Positions 1 through 8,977 of a stretch of DNA of 64,000 nucleotides are shown piece after piece. The notes beneath the pieces are model-generated. The model did no database searches and was not told where the DNA came from. It saw nothing but the letters and a program-made list of their open reading frames with translations. The translations under genes and the position numbers were made by a program. How positions within the stretch are numbered: position 1 is the stretch's first letter; each line of letters opens with the position of its first letter. Location: positions 186,001-250,000 of the forward strand of contig NZ_JABFUC010000006.1 in the NCBI RefSeq assembly GCF_022341425.1, given 5' to 3'. The stretch is from Billgrantia campisalis (GTDB lineage Bacteria > Pseudomonadota > Gammaproteobacteria > Pseudomonadales > Halomonadaceae).

Positions 1-2
1 TG

Positions 3-1127
3 GCGGTGTTTCGCGTCCACCAGGGGACCGTGACCCGGGAGACCCGCCTGTACGTCGGGGAGGCGCGCAAGCCCTTCCGGGTAGGGACCCTGTTCCGTCT
101 CCAGGGCCAGCAGCATCTGGACGTCGAACGCTGTGGTCCGGGCGAGATCTGCGCGCTCTCCAAGGTTGAAGACGTGACCGTCGATAGCGTGCTGCACGAC
201 TCCCATGACGAGGACCATATTCGCCTGCGCCCGGTCGAGCTGCCCGCCCCGGTGTTTGGCCTGGCCATCCAGGCCACCCGCCACGGTGACGAGCAGAAAC
301 TCTCTGAGGCACTGACGCGCATGGTCGAGGAGGATCCGGGCCTGCAGGTTGAGCAGGACGCCGCCACCCAGGAGACGGTGCTGCGCGGGCTGGGTGAACT
401 GCACCTGCGCATGGCCCTGGAGCGGCTGCGCCAGCGTTTCCACGTGGAGGTCGAGACCCATACCCCATCGATCGCCTACCGGGAGACCGTGACCGTGGCG
501 GCGGAGGGGCACTGCCGTCACAAGAAGCAGAGCGGCGGGGCCGGGCAGTTCGGTGAAGTCTTCCTGCGCGTCGAGCCGTTACCCAGGGACGCTGGTTTCG
601 AGTTTACCGATACGATTCGCGGCGGGGTGATACCCGCCACCCTGTTGCCGGCGGTGGAGAAGGGAGTGCGCCAGGCCATGGCCAGCGGCGCGGTGGCCGG
701 CTACCCGCTTCAGGACATCCGCGTTATCGTGCACGACGGCAAGACCCATCCGGTCGATTCCAAGGAGATCGCCTTCGTCATCGCCGGCCGCAAGGCCTTT
801 CTGGACGCCGTGCGCAAGGCCTCCCCCATCGTGCTCGAGCCCATTGCCGAGCTGGTGGTCGAGGGGCCGGGCAGCGCCATGGGCGATCTCACTGCGGACC
901 TCGCGGCCAGCCGCGGGCGGATCCAGGACACCCGTACGGTGGGCGACCAGGTCAGCATCCAGGCGCTGGTGCCGGTGGCCGAACTCGCCGACTACCCCAG
1001 TCGGCTCAACGCCCTGACCGGTGGCGCGGGCAGCTACACCCTGGCGTTCAGCCATTACGAGCCGGCGCCGGAGGCGCTGCAGCGCGACCTGCGCAAAGCC
1101 TATCGGCCCGGGGAAGAAGAGCCATGA
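3..1127 (+). CDS. Elongation factor G-like GTPase, C-terminal part (5' end outside window)
   Basis: The frame is open to the left edge, so the GTPase domain is missing from view. What remains matches EF-G domains II to V: a beta-barrel segment at the start, a domain III stretch with EEDPGL, a domain IV stretch with SGGAGQFGEV, and a domain V stretch with ASRGRIQ. EF-G family proteins move tRNA and mRNA on the ribosome or act in recycling. Domain V reads GSAMGDLTADL instead of the usual canonical EF-G sequence, which points to a paralogue of the EF-G-like type rather than the main fusA. It ends 8 bases from a convergent gene, with no room for a separate terminator. Confidence 0.85.
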   Translation, partial: AVFRVHQGTVTRETRLYVGEARKPFRVGTLFRLQGQQHLDVERCGPGEICALSKVEDVTVDSVLHDSHDEDHIRLRPVELPAPVFGLAIQATRHGDEQKLSEALTRMVEEDPGLQVEQDAATQETVLRGLGELHLRMALERLRQRFHVEVETHTPSIAYRETVTVAAEGHCRHKKQSGGAGQFGEVFLRVEPLPRDAGFEFTDTIRGGVIPATLLPAVEKGVRQAMASGAVAGYPLQDIRVIVHDGKTHPVDSKEIAFVIAGRKAFLDAVRKASPIVLEPIAELVVEGPGSAMGDLTADLAASRGRIQDTRTVGDQVSIQALVPVAELADYPSRLNALTGGAGSYTLAFSHYEPAPEALQRDLRKAYRPGEEEP

Positions 1128-1134
1128 CATCCAC

Positions 1135-2226
1135 TCAACGGCTCTCCAGCCAGTCCTCGAAGTACGCAGCGATGCGCTCCCGGGTGCGCGCATACCAGGC
1201 CTCGTCCTTGAAGATGGCACCTTCGGCGTTGAGCGGGTGGGTCGGAATGTGCAGGCGCATGTCGATGCCGGTTTCCGGATGCGTGGTGACCTGCAGCGAC
1301 GCCGAGCGGCGCGCCGGCCCGTAGGGAATATGACGGGCGAACTCGGCCAGCCGCTCGGTGGTGGTAGCGAAGCGGATGAAGTCACGGGCGGCGTCGGGAT
1401 GGCGGCTGCCCCGCGGGATGACCCAGGTCTCGTGCTCCTGCAACTGGCCGTCCCAGAGGATCTCGATGGGTGCCTCGTCGCGCAGCATGGCGTCGAAGAA
1501 GCGGCCGTTGTAGCCCGAGGCCATCACCACCTCGCCGTCGGCGAGCAGTCGCGGCGACTCCTCGCCGCCCGTCCACCAGCGGATCTCATCTAGGCCATCG
1601 AGCCGTTCCAGGGCGAGGCGCAGGCCGCGCTGGGTGCTCAGCAGCTCATAGAGCTCCTCCCGGGGAACCCGATAGGAGAGCAGCCCCCACTCCAGGTTGG
1701 CGCCGGGGGTGCGCTGCAGGGCACGCGGGCCGGGAAAGCGCTGCTGGTCGAAGAGGTCGGCGATCCGCGTGGGGCGCCGGCCGGGAAAGGCGTCACGCCG
1801 ATAGGCAACCACGGTGGCGAAGACCGTATGGGTGATGGCACAGCGGCCCAGGGCCCCGGGCAGGAAGTCTTGCGCTGCCGGGGTGCCGTCGGGGGCGGGT
1901 GCCGGCAGGGTGGGAGAGAGCGTCTCGAGAAGGCCCTCGTCGCAGGCGGCCATGGCCTCGCTGCGGGTCATGTCGATCAGGTCCCAGGGCACCTCGCCGC
2001 TGGCCACGGCCTCGCGCAGCGCCGCGAGCCCACCGTCGTAGCGGGCCGCCTCCACGGCCATGCCGCTGGCCTCGGCGAAGGGCTCGAAGAGCACCGTGCG
2101 CTGGGCGCGCTCGTAGGCGCCGCCCCAGCTCAGCACCGTCAGCGCCGCCGGGTCCGAGTCGCCCAGGGCCGGCGTGGTCAGCAGCAGGCAGCCTATCACC
2201 AGGCCGCGCAGATCAGCCGTTCTCAT
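1135..2226 (-). CDS. Periplasmic solute-binding protein, spermidine/putrescine (PotD/PotF) type
   Basis: A 363-residue protein with a Sec signal peptide (cleavage probably near residue 22, after TPALG) and a type-2 periplasmic-binding fold. Early WGGAY and late GYNGRFFDAML and YGPARRSA segments fit the polyamine-type family of ABC substrate-binding proteins. It would capture a small cation or amine for an ABC importer, but no permease or ATPase lies next to it. The upstream CLC-type gene ends 14 bases inside its start, so the two are probably co-transcribed. The ligand is not predictable from the sequence. Confidence 0.8.
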   Translation of the reverse strand: MRTADLRGLVIGCLLLTTPALGDSDPAALTVLSWGGAYERAQRTVLFEPFAEASGMAVEAARYDGGLAALREAVASGEVPWDLIDMTRSEAMAACDEGLLETLSPTLPAPAPDGTPAAQDFLPGALGRCAITHTVFATVVAYRRDAFPGRRPTRIADLFDQQRFPGPRALQRTPGANLEWGLLSYRVPREELYELLSTQRGLRLALERLDGLDEIRWWTGGEESPRLLADGEVVMASGYNGRFFDAMLRDEAPIEILWDGQLQEHETWVIPRGSRHPDAARDFIRFATTTERLAEFARHIPYGPARRSASLQVTTHPETGIDMRLHIPTHPLNAEGAIFKDEAWYARTRERIAAYFEDWLESR

Positions 2227-3976
2227 GCTCTTCTCGCCTCATCTCGTCGCTGCGCCGCAGGTAGGCGCGGGTGATGCTCGCCTCGTAGACCACGCCCAGG
2301 AAGCGTTCGCCATCGGCGTTGTCGACCACTGCAATGGCCTCGCCGGTGACCTCCTGCAGCAGCTGCATGGCCTCCCACAGCGAGGCGTCCGGACTCAGCG
2401 TCGGCCGCTGTCGCAGCGGCAGGCGGCCGACCGCCTCGCGGCCATCGCCGCCTTCGCGGGCGGCTTCCAGCTCGGCTAGGGTCACGCAGCCCAGGTAGCG
2501 CCCCCGGCGGTCGACCAGGTGGCCCTCGCCGTGGTCGGCTTGACTGAGCCGGCCTATCGCCTCGGCGACCCGTGTCACCGGGTCCAGGGCGACGCAGTCC
2601 CGGGTCAGGTGGTCGCATACCGGGCTATTGCGCAGCAGCGCCCGGCCGCGGCCGGCGGAGAGGTCCAGCCCCCGCTGCCTGAGCTGGATATCGAACAGCG
2701 AGCGGCCGAACAGCTGGGCGGCGATGGGGCTGGCCAGGGTCACGCTGGCCAGCGCCGCGGTGGTCAGGGCGTAGCTGCCGGTCAGCTCGAAGACGATCAG
2801 CAGGCTGGTCAGGGGCGCGCCGATCACCGGTGCGGTCACCGCCACCATGCCGCACACCGCGTAGAACACGAAGGTCTCCAGGGGCGCGCCGGTCAGCTCG
2901 CTCACCAGGCTGCCGCACAGCGCGCCGAACAGGGTGCCGATCACCAGGGCGGGGCTGAAGACGCCGCCACTGAAGCCCATGCCCAGGCAAAGCGCCGTGG
3001 CCGCCAGCTTGAGCAGCAGCACCACGACCAGCTCGCCGCTGCCGTAGGCGCCGAAGATGGTGGCAAAGCGCAGGGTCTCCTGGCCGATGCCGAGGATATC
3101 GGGTACCCACAGGGCGGCGAGCCCTAACAGGGCCCCGGCCAAGGCGGGGCGCAGGGCCGGGGCCACGGGCAGGGCTTGGGACAGCCGTCCCACGCCGAGA
3201 ATGGCGTGCAGGTAGGCGCCGGCCAGCAGCGCACCGACGCCGCCGATGGCCAGGAACACCGCGAACTCCCAGGGGGCCGGCAGGGCCGGGTCGGCGACGT
3301 GGAAGAGCGCGCCCCGTTCGAGCACGCCGGTGGCGATCACATGGCCGACCAGGGCGGCGGCGGCCACCGGGGCGAAGGCGCGTAGCGCGTAGTGGCGCAG
3401 CACCACCTCGTGGGCGAAGAGGATCCCCGCCAGCGGCGCATTGAAGGCGGTGGCGATGGCCGCCGCCACGCCGCAGGCGATGGTCACGTTGTCGTTGGAG
3501 CGCCCCAGGCGCAGCAGCCGCGCCACCTGGGAGCCCAGGGTGGCGCCCAGATGCACCAGCGGGCCGTACTGCCCCACCGAGGCGCCGGCGCCCAGCGAGA
3601 CCATCGCGCTCACCGCCGAGAGGCCGCCGGCCCGTGCCGGCAGGCGGCCGCGCCGGGTCTGCACGGCGGCGATCACGTCGGCGGGGGTATGGGGGCGCTG
3701 TTCGGGAATGCCGCGGTGCAGCAGCCCGACCACCAGGCCGCCCAGGGCGGGAACGGCGAGGGTGGCGACCACCAGCACGCCGGGGGATTCGACCATCATC
3801 CGGCTGCGCGGCGAGATCAGCAGCAGGTCATTGAGCCACAGCACCACCGCCACGAAGCCCACCGCCAGCAGCGCCGCCACGGCGCCGATGATGGCGCCGA
3901 GCATGACCAGCCCCAGGAATCGCAGCATGCCGAGCGGGCCACGGGGCGGGCCGGTCGGAGCGGGAGAGCTTTCCAT
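2213..3976 (-). CDS. CLC-family chloride channel/transporter with C-terminal CBS pair
   Basis: About 587 residues: a CLC membrane domain with a GIP motif near residue 90, GQYGP near 135-139 and GGVFSPA further on, followed by two CBS modules that usually bind adenine nucleotides. CLC proteins move chloride or related anions by channel or proton-exchange mechanisms. The position of the gating glutamate (GREGP in the E. coli protein) is tyrosine here, which suggests altered coupling. I chose the ATG at 3976; an upstream TTG at 4006 is also in frame but has no better ribosome site. The gene overlaps the binding-protein gene downstream by 14 bases. Confidence 0.85.
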   Translation of the reverse strand: MESSPAPTGPPRGPLGMLRFLGLVMLGAIIGAVAALLAVGFVAVVLWLNDLLLISPRSRMMVESPGVLVVATLAVPALGGLVVGLLHRGIPEQRPHTPADVIAAVQTRRGRLPARAGGLSAVSAMVSLGAGASVGQYGPLVHLGATLGSQVARLLRLGRSNDNVTIACGVAAAIATAFNAPLAGILFAHEVVLRHYALRAFAPVAAAALVGHVIATGVLERGALFHVADPALPAPWEFAVFLAIGGVGALLAGAYLHAILGVGRLSQALPVAPALRPALAGALLGLAALWVPDILGIGQETLRFATIFGAYGSGELVVVLLLKLAATALCLGMGFSGGVFSPALVIGTLFGALCGSLVSELTGAPLETFVFYAVCGMVAVTAPVIGAPLTSLLIVFELTGSYALTTAALASVTLASPIAAQLFGRSLFDIQLRQRGLDLSAGRGRALLRNSPVCDHLTRDCVALDPVTRVAEAIGRLSQADHGEGHLVDRRGRYLGCVTLAELEAAREGGDGREAVGRLPLRQRPTLSPDASLWEAMQLLQEVTGEAIAVVDNADGERFLGVVYEASITRAYLRRSDEMRREEHENG

Positions 3977-4058
3977 GCTCAAGGTGTAGGCGCCAGGCCT
4001 CGTCAAGGCAAGCGCCGGGGGGGAGGCAGGAGATGGCCGGCGGCAATAGCGGCGGGCA

Positions 4059-4093
4059 CAAAAACAGGGGCCGCGGCAGGCGACTGCGGCCCC
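4059..4093 (-). terminator. Rho-independent terminator of the YbaK-type gene
   Basis: A GGGGCCGC / GCGGCCCC stem (4067-4074 with 4086-4093) is followed on the minus strand by a T-rich tract (rc of 4060-4064). It lies just past the stop at 4127. Confidence 0.75.
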
Positions 4094-4126
4094 GGGGTGA
4101 GCCTGTGACTAATGGGCGAGGGCGGC

Positions 4127-4597
4127 TCAGTGGTGCCGGCTGAAGTGCCCGTGCGGACTGTCGCCCATCAGGCGGTTGAACTCACTGCCGCTCATATGCA
4201 GCAGGGTCTCGTGGTCGCCGGCATCGAAATAGATGTCCGGCTGATGCCGCAGCATGTCGTCGACGTAGACCCGCAGCCCGTAGGCCTGGCCCACCGGAGT
4301 CGTGGCGCCCGGGTCGCAGTCGCTGAAACGGCTGATGATTTCGGACTCGGAGGCAAGCTCGACGCGCTCATGGAACAGCTGCGAGAGCGCCTCGAGGTCG
4401 GCATCGCAGCTGCTGGGCAGCACGGCCAGGTGGCAGCCCGAGTCGGCATGCAGCATGACCGCCTTGGCCAGCTGGTCGCCGCTGACATGCGCCGCCTGGG
4501 CGAGCCGGCTGGTGCTGACCTCACGCGGGTGTTTGACCTCCTCATAGTCGATATCACAGGCTCTGAGGTATTCGCGGATGGTCATCGGAATGGCCAT
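4127..4597 (-). CDS. YbaK/ProX-type aminoacyl-tRNA deacylase domain protein
   Basis: A 156-residue single-domain protein of the YbaK/aminoacyl-tRNA-associated family. Typical segments are YEEVKHP near the start, GDQLAKAVML with the expected lysine, and a GATTPVGQAYG loop. Family members clear mischarged aminoacyl-tRNAs in trans. The start at 4597 is chosen because AAGGAG sits about 10 bases upstream; a longer frame to 4630 lacks such a site. A clear terminator follows. Which tRNA it edits cannot be told; the sequence is also compatible with a regulatory member of the family. Confidence 0.8.
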   Translation of the reverse strand: MAIPMTIREYLRACDIDYEEVKHPREVSTSRLAQAAHVSGDQLAKAVMLHADSGCHLAVLPSSCDADLEALSQLFHERVELASESEIISRFSDCDPGATTPVGQAYGLRVYVDDMLRHQPDIYFDAGDHETLLHMSGSEFNRLMGDSPHGHFSRHH

Positions 4598-4749
4598 GGT
4601 ACTTTCTCCTTCGGCCGCCAGGGCCGACAATTGTCAGATTACCGTGCCTCCTTTCGCGAAGTTGCGGTTCCCACGCCCTACAGCATAGCGCCCAGGAAGA
4701 GGCCGGCCATGGGCGGGTTGCGCTATCCCCTTAGAAACCAGGAGCCGCC

Positions 4750-5283
4750 GTGCCGTTCACCAATGATCCCCTCGACCTCGACTCGCTGCCGGCCCTGGAG
4801 CAGGCGCCGCTCACCCCGGTCTCGCCTCGCCTGGCGCCCTGCCAGGCCGTGTCGCTGCTGGGCCGCTGGGCGCTGGTGACGCTGCTGGTGCTGTTCTTCC
4901 CGGTCCAGCACGAGGCGGCGGCTGAGTGGCAGCTGGTGGCGGCCACTGCCGTGGCCCTGGTCGGCCTGGCGGCGGTGGGGCTGGGCTGGGTCGAGGCGCG
5001 GCGGCGCGCCTACGGGGTGCGCGAGCATGATTTGATCTACCGGCGCGGCCTGCTGGTGCGGCGTACCCAGGTGCTGCCGCTGGTGCGACTCCAGCACGTC
5101 GAGACGCTGAGCAACCCCGTCGAGCGGGCCTTCGGGCTGGTGCGGCTGGCCTGCTTCACCGCCGGTGGGCGCGGCGCCGACCTGCTGCTCGAGGGGCTGC
5201 CGGCATCCCGCGCCGAGGCGGTCAAGCAGCACCTGCTGGCACGCCTGGAAGGCACGTCGCCCTCGTCGTCGGAGGCACCATGA
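4750..5283 (+). CDS. PH domain membrane protein, YdbS-like
   Basis: 177 residues with two membrane segments near residues 35-75, then a bacterial PH (bPH2) domain with the RRRAYGVREHDLIYRRGLL stretch. GTG start at 4750 with GGAG eight bases upstream. The stop overlaps the next gene's ATG (ATGA at 5280-5283), so it forms a translationally coupled pair with the YdbT-like gene. YdbS/YdbT pairs are widespread inner-membrane proteins of unclear function, thought to act in envelope or membrane stress. Confidence 0.85.
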   Translation: MPFTNDPLDLDSLPALEQAPLTPVSPRLAPCQAVSLLGRWALVTLLVLFFPVQHEAAAEWQLVAATAVALVGLAAVGLGWVEARRRAYGVREHDLIYRRGLLVRRTQVLPLVRLQHVETLSNPVERAFGLVRLACFTAGGRGADLLLEGLPASRAEAVKQHLLARLEGTSPSSSEAP

Positions 5284-6797
5284 ACCCCCCCGGACCCGAG
5301 ACCGCCGACGCGCGGCTGGCGCGCTGGCAGCGGCTGTCGCCCTGGGCGGTGGGGCTGCTGCTGATTACCTCGGGGCTCTCGCTGATTCGCCAGCACCTGC
5401 CGCTGCTGCTGGGCGCCGGCGCCGGCCTGGCGCTGGTGGAACGAGTCGGGCTGCGCGAGCTGGCGCTGGGCGGGGCCCTGCTGCTGCTGCTGGCGGTGCT
5501 GCTCAGCCTGCTCTACTACCGGCGCTTTCGCTTCCGGCTCGAGGGCGAGGTGCTGGTCATCCAGAAGGGGCTCTTCGAGCACCGCGAATTCAAGGTCTCC
5601 GCCGCCCATGTGCAGCATATCGCCGTGCATCAGCCCGCCTATATGCGGCCCTTCGGGGTGGTGCAGTGGCAGCTGGAGACCCTGGCCGGGGAGGCCTCGC
5701 GCATCGAGCTGCCGGGGATCCGCCGCGAAATCGCCGAGGCGCTGGGGCGGCGGCTGCGGGGCGCGAGTGACGCCGCCCAGCAGGCGGCCGCAGAGGACGC
5801 GGGAGAGGCCGACGAAGCCCCGCGGGTGCGCTTCGCCATCACCCCCGGGGCGCTGGCGCTGCACGGCCTGACCAGCCGCTCGGTCTATGTGGTTGCGGCG
5901 ATGCTCTCGCCGCTGGTGCAGCCGCTGGAGCGCTGGGTCCACGACCACCTGCCGCATCTCGACCTGCGCGCCTGGCTGCCGGCCTCGGCCCCCCTGGCGG
6001 TGGCGCTGGGCATCCTGGCGGTGGTGGCGGCACTGGCGCTGCTCTCGGTGCTGGCCGCCTGGTGGCGCTTCCACGGCTATGTGCTGCGTGATGAGGGCGA
6101 CCGCCAGGTGCAGGTCAGCGGGCTCTTTCACCGCCAGGAGCAGGTGTTGACGCTGTCGCGGCTGCAGGTGGTGGAATGGGTGCAGACCGGCCTGGGGCGC
6201 CTGCTCGGGCGGGGCTACCTGGTCTGCCATCAGTTCGGTGCGCTGGGCGGCGGGGAGGCCGCCGAGGCGCGCCGTTTCCTGGTGCCGGGGCTGAGTTCGG
6301 CTCAGGGACGGGAGCTGAGCGCGGTACTCTGGCCCGGGCTGTCGATGCGTCAGCCCCTGGCGCGGGTCACCCGGCTCTATCGGCGCGTGCTGTTCTGGCG
6401 CCTGTTGCTGGGGTTGGCGGCGGCGCTGCTGGGGCTTGGCGCCCTGGTGGGCCCGGCCAGCCTGGCTCCCATGACCTGGGGGCTGCTCGCTGCGGGGCTG
6501 CTGCCGCTGGCGGCCGGGCTGGCCCAGCTGCGCTGGCTGGCGCTGGGCTGGGCCCGGGAGGGCGACTACCTGCGCGTGCGCCAGGGGCTATGGGGCCAGC
6601 GCACTAGCCTGTTTCCCCTGCGCAGCCTGGTCTCGGCGAGCGTCCAGCAGAGTTGGCTGCAGCGGCGGCGCGGCGTGGCGACGCTGCGGCTGCACCTGGC
6701 AAATGGCCGGGTGACGCTGCCGTTCCTGGCCTGCGACGACGCCTACGCGCTGGCCAACCGGCTGCTGGCCAGCGTGGAGGCCGATCAGGCGGCCTGA
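5280..6797 (+). CDS. PH domain membrane protein, YdbT-like
   Basis: 505 residues with several hydrophobic segments and three bPH2-type repeats (around residues 65-155, 260-340 and 420-500), each beginning with a basic strand such as RFRLEGEVLVIQKG. This is the usual architecture and length for YdbT, the partner of YdbS. It starts inside the stop of the upstream gene, so the two are made together. It converges on the glutaredoxin-like gene with a 13-base overlap of the coding ends. Role unknown. Confidence 0.85.
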   Translation: MNPPGPETADARLARWQRLSPWAVGLLLITSGLSLIRQHLPLLLGAGAGLALVERVGLRELALGGALLLLLAVLLSLLYYRRFRFRLEGEVLVIQKGLFEHREFKVSAAHVQHIAVHQPAYMRPFGVVQWQLETLAGEASRIELPGIRREIAEALGRRLRGASDAAQQAAAEDAGEADEAPRVRFAITPGALALHGLTSRSVYVVAAMLSPLVQPLERWVHDHLPHLDLRAWLPASAPLAVALGILAVVAALALLSVLAAWWRFHGYVLRDEGDRQVQVSGLFHRQEQVLTLSRLQVVEWVQTGLGRLLGRGYLVCHQFGALGGGEAAEARRFLVPGLSSAQGRELSAVLWPGLSMRQPLARVTRLYRRVLFWRLLLGLAAALLGLGALVGPASLAPMTWGLLAAGLLPLAAGLAQLRWLALGWAREGDYLRVRQGLWGQRTSLFPLRSLVSASVQQSWLQRRRGVATLRLHLANGRVTLPFLACDDAYALANRLLASVEADQAA

Positions 6798-7195
6798 GGG
6801 GCGGCCGTGTCGAAGCGGCGCTGCAGCCAAGCGATGATTTCGTCGGACTCGTAGAGCCACTCGTCGCGGCCGTCCGGGTGGGTGATGCGCAGGCAGGGCA
6901 CCTTGACGCGGCCGCCGCCGGCCTCCAGCGCCTCGCGGTGCTCGGCGTCGTGACGCGCGTCACGCAGCTCGATATCCAGGCCCAGGCGCGCCAGCTCCTT
7001 ACGCACCTTGATGCAGAAGGGACAGGCCCGGAACTGGTAGAGCGCCAGCGACCGGCACTGCTCGTCGACCAGCGCCTGCTGCTCGGCGCTGCGCTCGACG
7101 CTCCGGGTGGGGGTGGAGAGTTTCTCGGCGGTCAGCATGACGGGGGTGAGCACCAGGCGAACGCCGCGGAAGAAGTAGCGAATCAGAAGTCTCAT
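6785..7195 (-). CDS. Membrane-anchored glutaredoxin-like protein
   Basis: 136 residues: a hydrophobic N-terminal segment (about residues 3-22) that could anchor it in the inner membrane, then a thioredoxin fold with CPFC at 58-61, a KVPCLRI cis-proline loop and a C-terminal ESDEIIAWL helix. This is the glutaredoxin/GST N-domain pattern, so thiol-disulfide exchange with glutathione is the likely chemistry. The ATG at 7195 is preferred because it begins the hydrophobic segment; the frame is open to 7279. The ribosome site is weak. Confidence 0.8.
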   Translation of the reverse strand: MRLLIRYFFRGVRLVLTPVMLTAEKLSTPTRSVERSAEQQALVDEQCRSLALYQFRACPFCIKVRKELARLGLDIELRDARHDAEHREALEAGGGRVKVPCLRITHPDGRDEWLYESDEIIAWLQRRFDTAAPQAA

Positions 7196-7458
7196 GAGGT
7201 TGGGTTGAGTCTCGTGGGTCGGTGAATGAAACGATGAATTCGGATGCCCATGATGCCGTCCCAGCCGCCAGGATGCCATCCTCGGCTGTGTTGCGCTGGC
7301 GCGAAACGCTATTGCGTTGAAGCGACGGCAAGAAACCTGGCCTCGGTCTGTCCATACTGCAGTGCGTGGGATGACCGCGGGTCATACCCGCGTCTCGGAT
7401 ATCGATAGGTCTGCTGCATGGTGTGGCGGGCCGAATGCATTTGCAGGGAGACACCACC

Positions 7459-8298
7459 ATGACCGATTCTTTCCTCGACGCGTCTCAAGGCGCCAAACGC
7501 CGGCTGCCACTGCCCGGATTGCTTGCCACGGGGGTGCTGGTGGCCGCCCTGGCTGCCCCGGCGCTGGCCGAACAGGACGCTGAGGCCTACCAGGCGCTGC
7601 AGGACGAGCACGCGGCGCTGCAGGCCGAGCAGGAATCGCTGCAAAGCGAGCTGGAGGCGTCCAGAAGCCAATTGGCGGAGCAGGAGAGCGAAGCGAAGAC
7701 GCTGCGAGGGCAGATCGAGACGCTGGAAGCGCAGCTGGCCGAGGCGCGCGAGAAGGCAGCCGAGGCGGCCGAGATGGCGGACGAGGCCCGCGAGGCGCTC
7801 AATGATGAGGCGGGTGCCAGCGAAGAGGTCAATGCGCTGGCGGTGCGCGTGGCCGAGCTCGAGCAGGCGCTGCAGGAGGCCGAGCGCGAGCGTGACATCC
7901 AGTACCGCGAGCACCACGCGGAACTGGCCGCCCTGCGCAGCCGGCTGCCACCGGAAGAGGGCGGCACCCTGGAGCTTGAGTCGGCCCAGGCGTCGGCGCG
8001 ACTGACGGCCCAGGCGATGCGTACGGCCGAGCGGGATCTGCGCCGGGCCGGCGGCGGTGATGCCGCCCGGCAGGCCGACCTCGAGCAATTGGGGGACGAG
8101 CTGGAGCAGGACCAGCGCCTGGTTTCGCGGGTTCAGGGCGGCACCCTCTACCGGGTGCGCCGCGGAGAGTCGCTGGCGGGAATTGCCGGTCGCTATTACG
8201 GTAATGCCAACCGCTGGCCGGAGATTCACGAGGCCAACGAGCATGTGCTCGAGAACCCGGACCATGTCTGGCCCGGCATGACCCTGATCCTGCCCTGA
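7459..8298 (+). CDS. Exported coiled-coil protein with C-terminal LysM domain
   Basis: 279 residues. A basic N-terminus and hydrophobic segment end at ALA near residue 37, consistent with export. Residues 40-150 are a long heptad-rich coiled coil (runs of EQESLQSELEASR type). A LysM domain with RVRRGESLAGIAGRYYG and WPGMTLILP fills the last 50 residues. LysM binds peptidoglycan, so the protein probably sits on the cell wall, as FimV-like or NlpD-like scaffolds do. GGGAG eight bases before ATG 7459 fixes the start. Confidence 0.8.
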   Translation: MTDSFLDASQGAKRRLPLPGLLATGVLVAALAAPALAEQDAEAYQALQDEHAALQAEQESLQSELEASRSQLAEQESEAKTLRGQIETLEAQLAEAREKAAEAAEMADEAREALNDEAGASEEVNALAVRVAELEQALQEAERERDIQYREHHAELAALRSRLPPEEGGTLELESAQASARLTAQAMRTAERDLRRAGGGDAARQADLEQLGDELEQDQRLVSRVQGGTLYRVRRGESLAGIAGRYYGNANRWPEIHEANEHVLENPDHVWPGMTLILP

Positions 8299-8363
8299 GC
8301 CAGCGCCCGCGGCCGGGGCAGCTCGGTCGCGGCCATCCTTTGACCGGCCGATGGGAGGCCGCA

Positions 8364-8747
8364 ATGCGTGCAGCAGTACAGTCGAGACAGTCGAGCCGCC
8401 GGGCTCGCGTGAGGGCCCTGGGGGTGGCGGGACTGTTCGCCGCCCTGGCCGCCTGCGGCGGCGAAGACGCTCCCCGGGAAGTGACCCTGGCGGTGCTGGC
8501 CGCCGATCCGGCGGGGCATGACGGTGCCGTCATCGCCACCCAGGGCGAGGTGCGTCACTTCGACGACCCGCTTCACTACTGGATCGAGGACGCCGACCTC
8601 AACCGCGTCGAGATCTTCCCCCACGAGGCGATCGCCCCCCACCTGGGAGAGCGCGTGCGGGTCGTGGGCGAGTTTCAGTATGCGCCGGCGGAGGGGCGTC
8701 GGCTGACCCTGGAGAGCGTCGAGGTGCTGCAAGACGGCGGCGGTTGA
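8364..8747 (+). CDS. Small lipoprotein, OB-fold-like, unknown function
   Basis: 127 residues with a lipobox LAAC and lipidated cysteine at residue 31. The mature part begins with charged residues and reads like a short beta-barrel (strands around VIATQGEVRHF, YWIEDADLNRVEIFP and GERVRVVGEFQY). Several small periplasmic OB-fold proteins look similar. GGGAGG sits nine bases before ATG 8364. No partner is evident beyond the LysM gene 65 bases upstream, which may share a transcript. I do not recognise a named family. Confidence 0.7.
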   Translation: MRAAVQSRQSSRRARVRALGVAGLFAALAACGGEDAPREVTLAVLAADPAGHDGAVIATQGEVRHFDDPLHYWIEDADLNRVEIFPHEAIAPHLGERVRVVGEFQYAPAEGRRLTLESVEVLQDGGG

Positions 8748-8828
8748 CCCGGGTGCTTCGACCCGGCGCCTTGGTACGCCACACGCCGGATTGCGACTAA
8801 GGTCTAGGGCAGGGCGGCGCTTGCCGCA

Positions 8829-8857
8829 TTGACAGCCGGGTGCGGTCCTTCTAGTCT
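8829..8857 (+). promoter_or_regulatory. Sigma-70 promoter of the TRAP/gluconate operon
   Basis: TTGACA (8829-8834), a 17-base spacer and TAGTCT (8852-8857). It lies 120 bases before the dctP start and directly ahead of the GntR-like operator. Confidence 0.75.
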
Positions 8858-8868
8858 TCTGGCATTGA

Positions 8869-8884
8869 ATGTTACCGGTAACAC
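8869..8884. promoter_or_regulatory. GntR-type operator (perfect palindrome)
   Basis: TGTTACCGGTAACA at 8870-8883 is a perfect 14-base palindrome and, with flanks, closely matches the E. coli GntR operator (ATGTTACCCGTATCAT). It begins 12 bases after the -10 box, so a bound LacI-type repressor would cover the transcription start. The likely binder is the GntR homologue at 12640-13635. Confidence 0.8.
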
Positions 8885-8977
8885 TGACCGGTCATTCGAT
8901 GCCTCGGGCCTATTCTCTTGTCTCAGGCGCCCCTGGCTTGTGCATCAACAACGACAATCTGCAATGGAGATTTCGCC

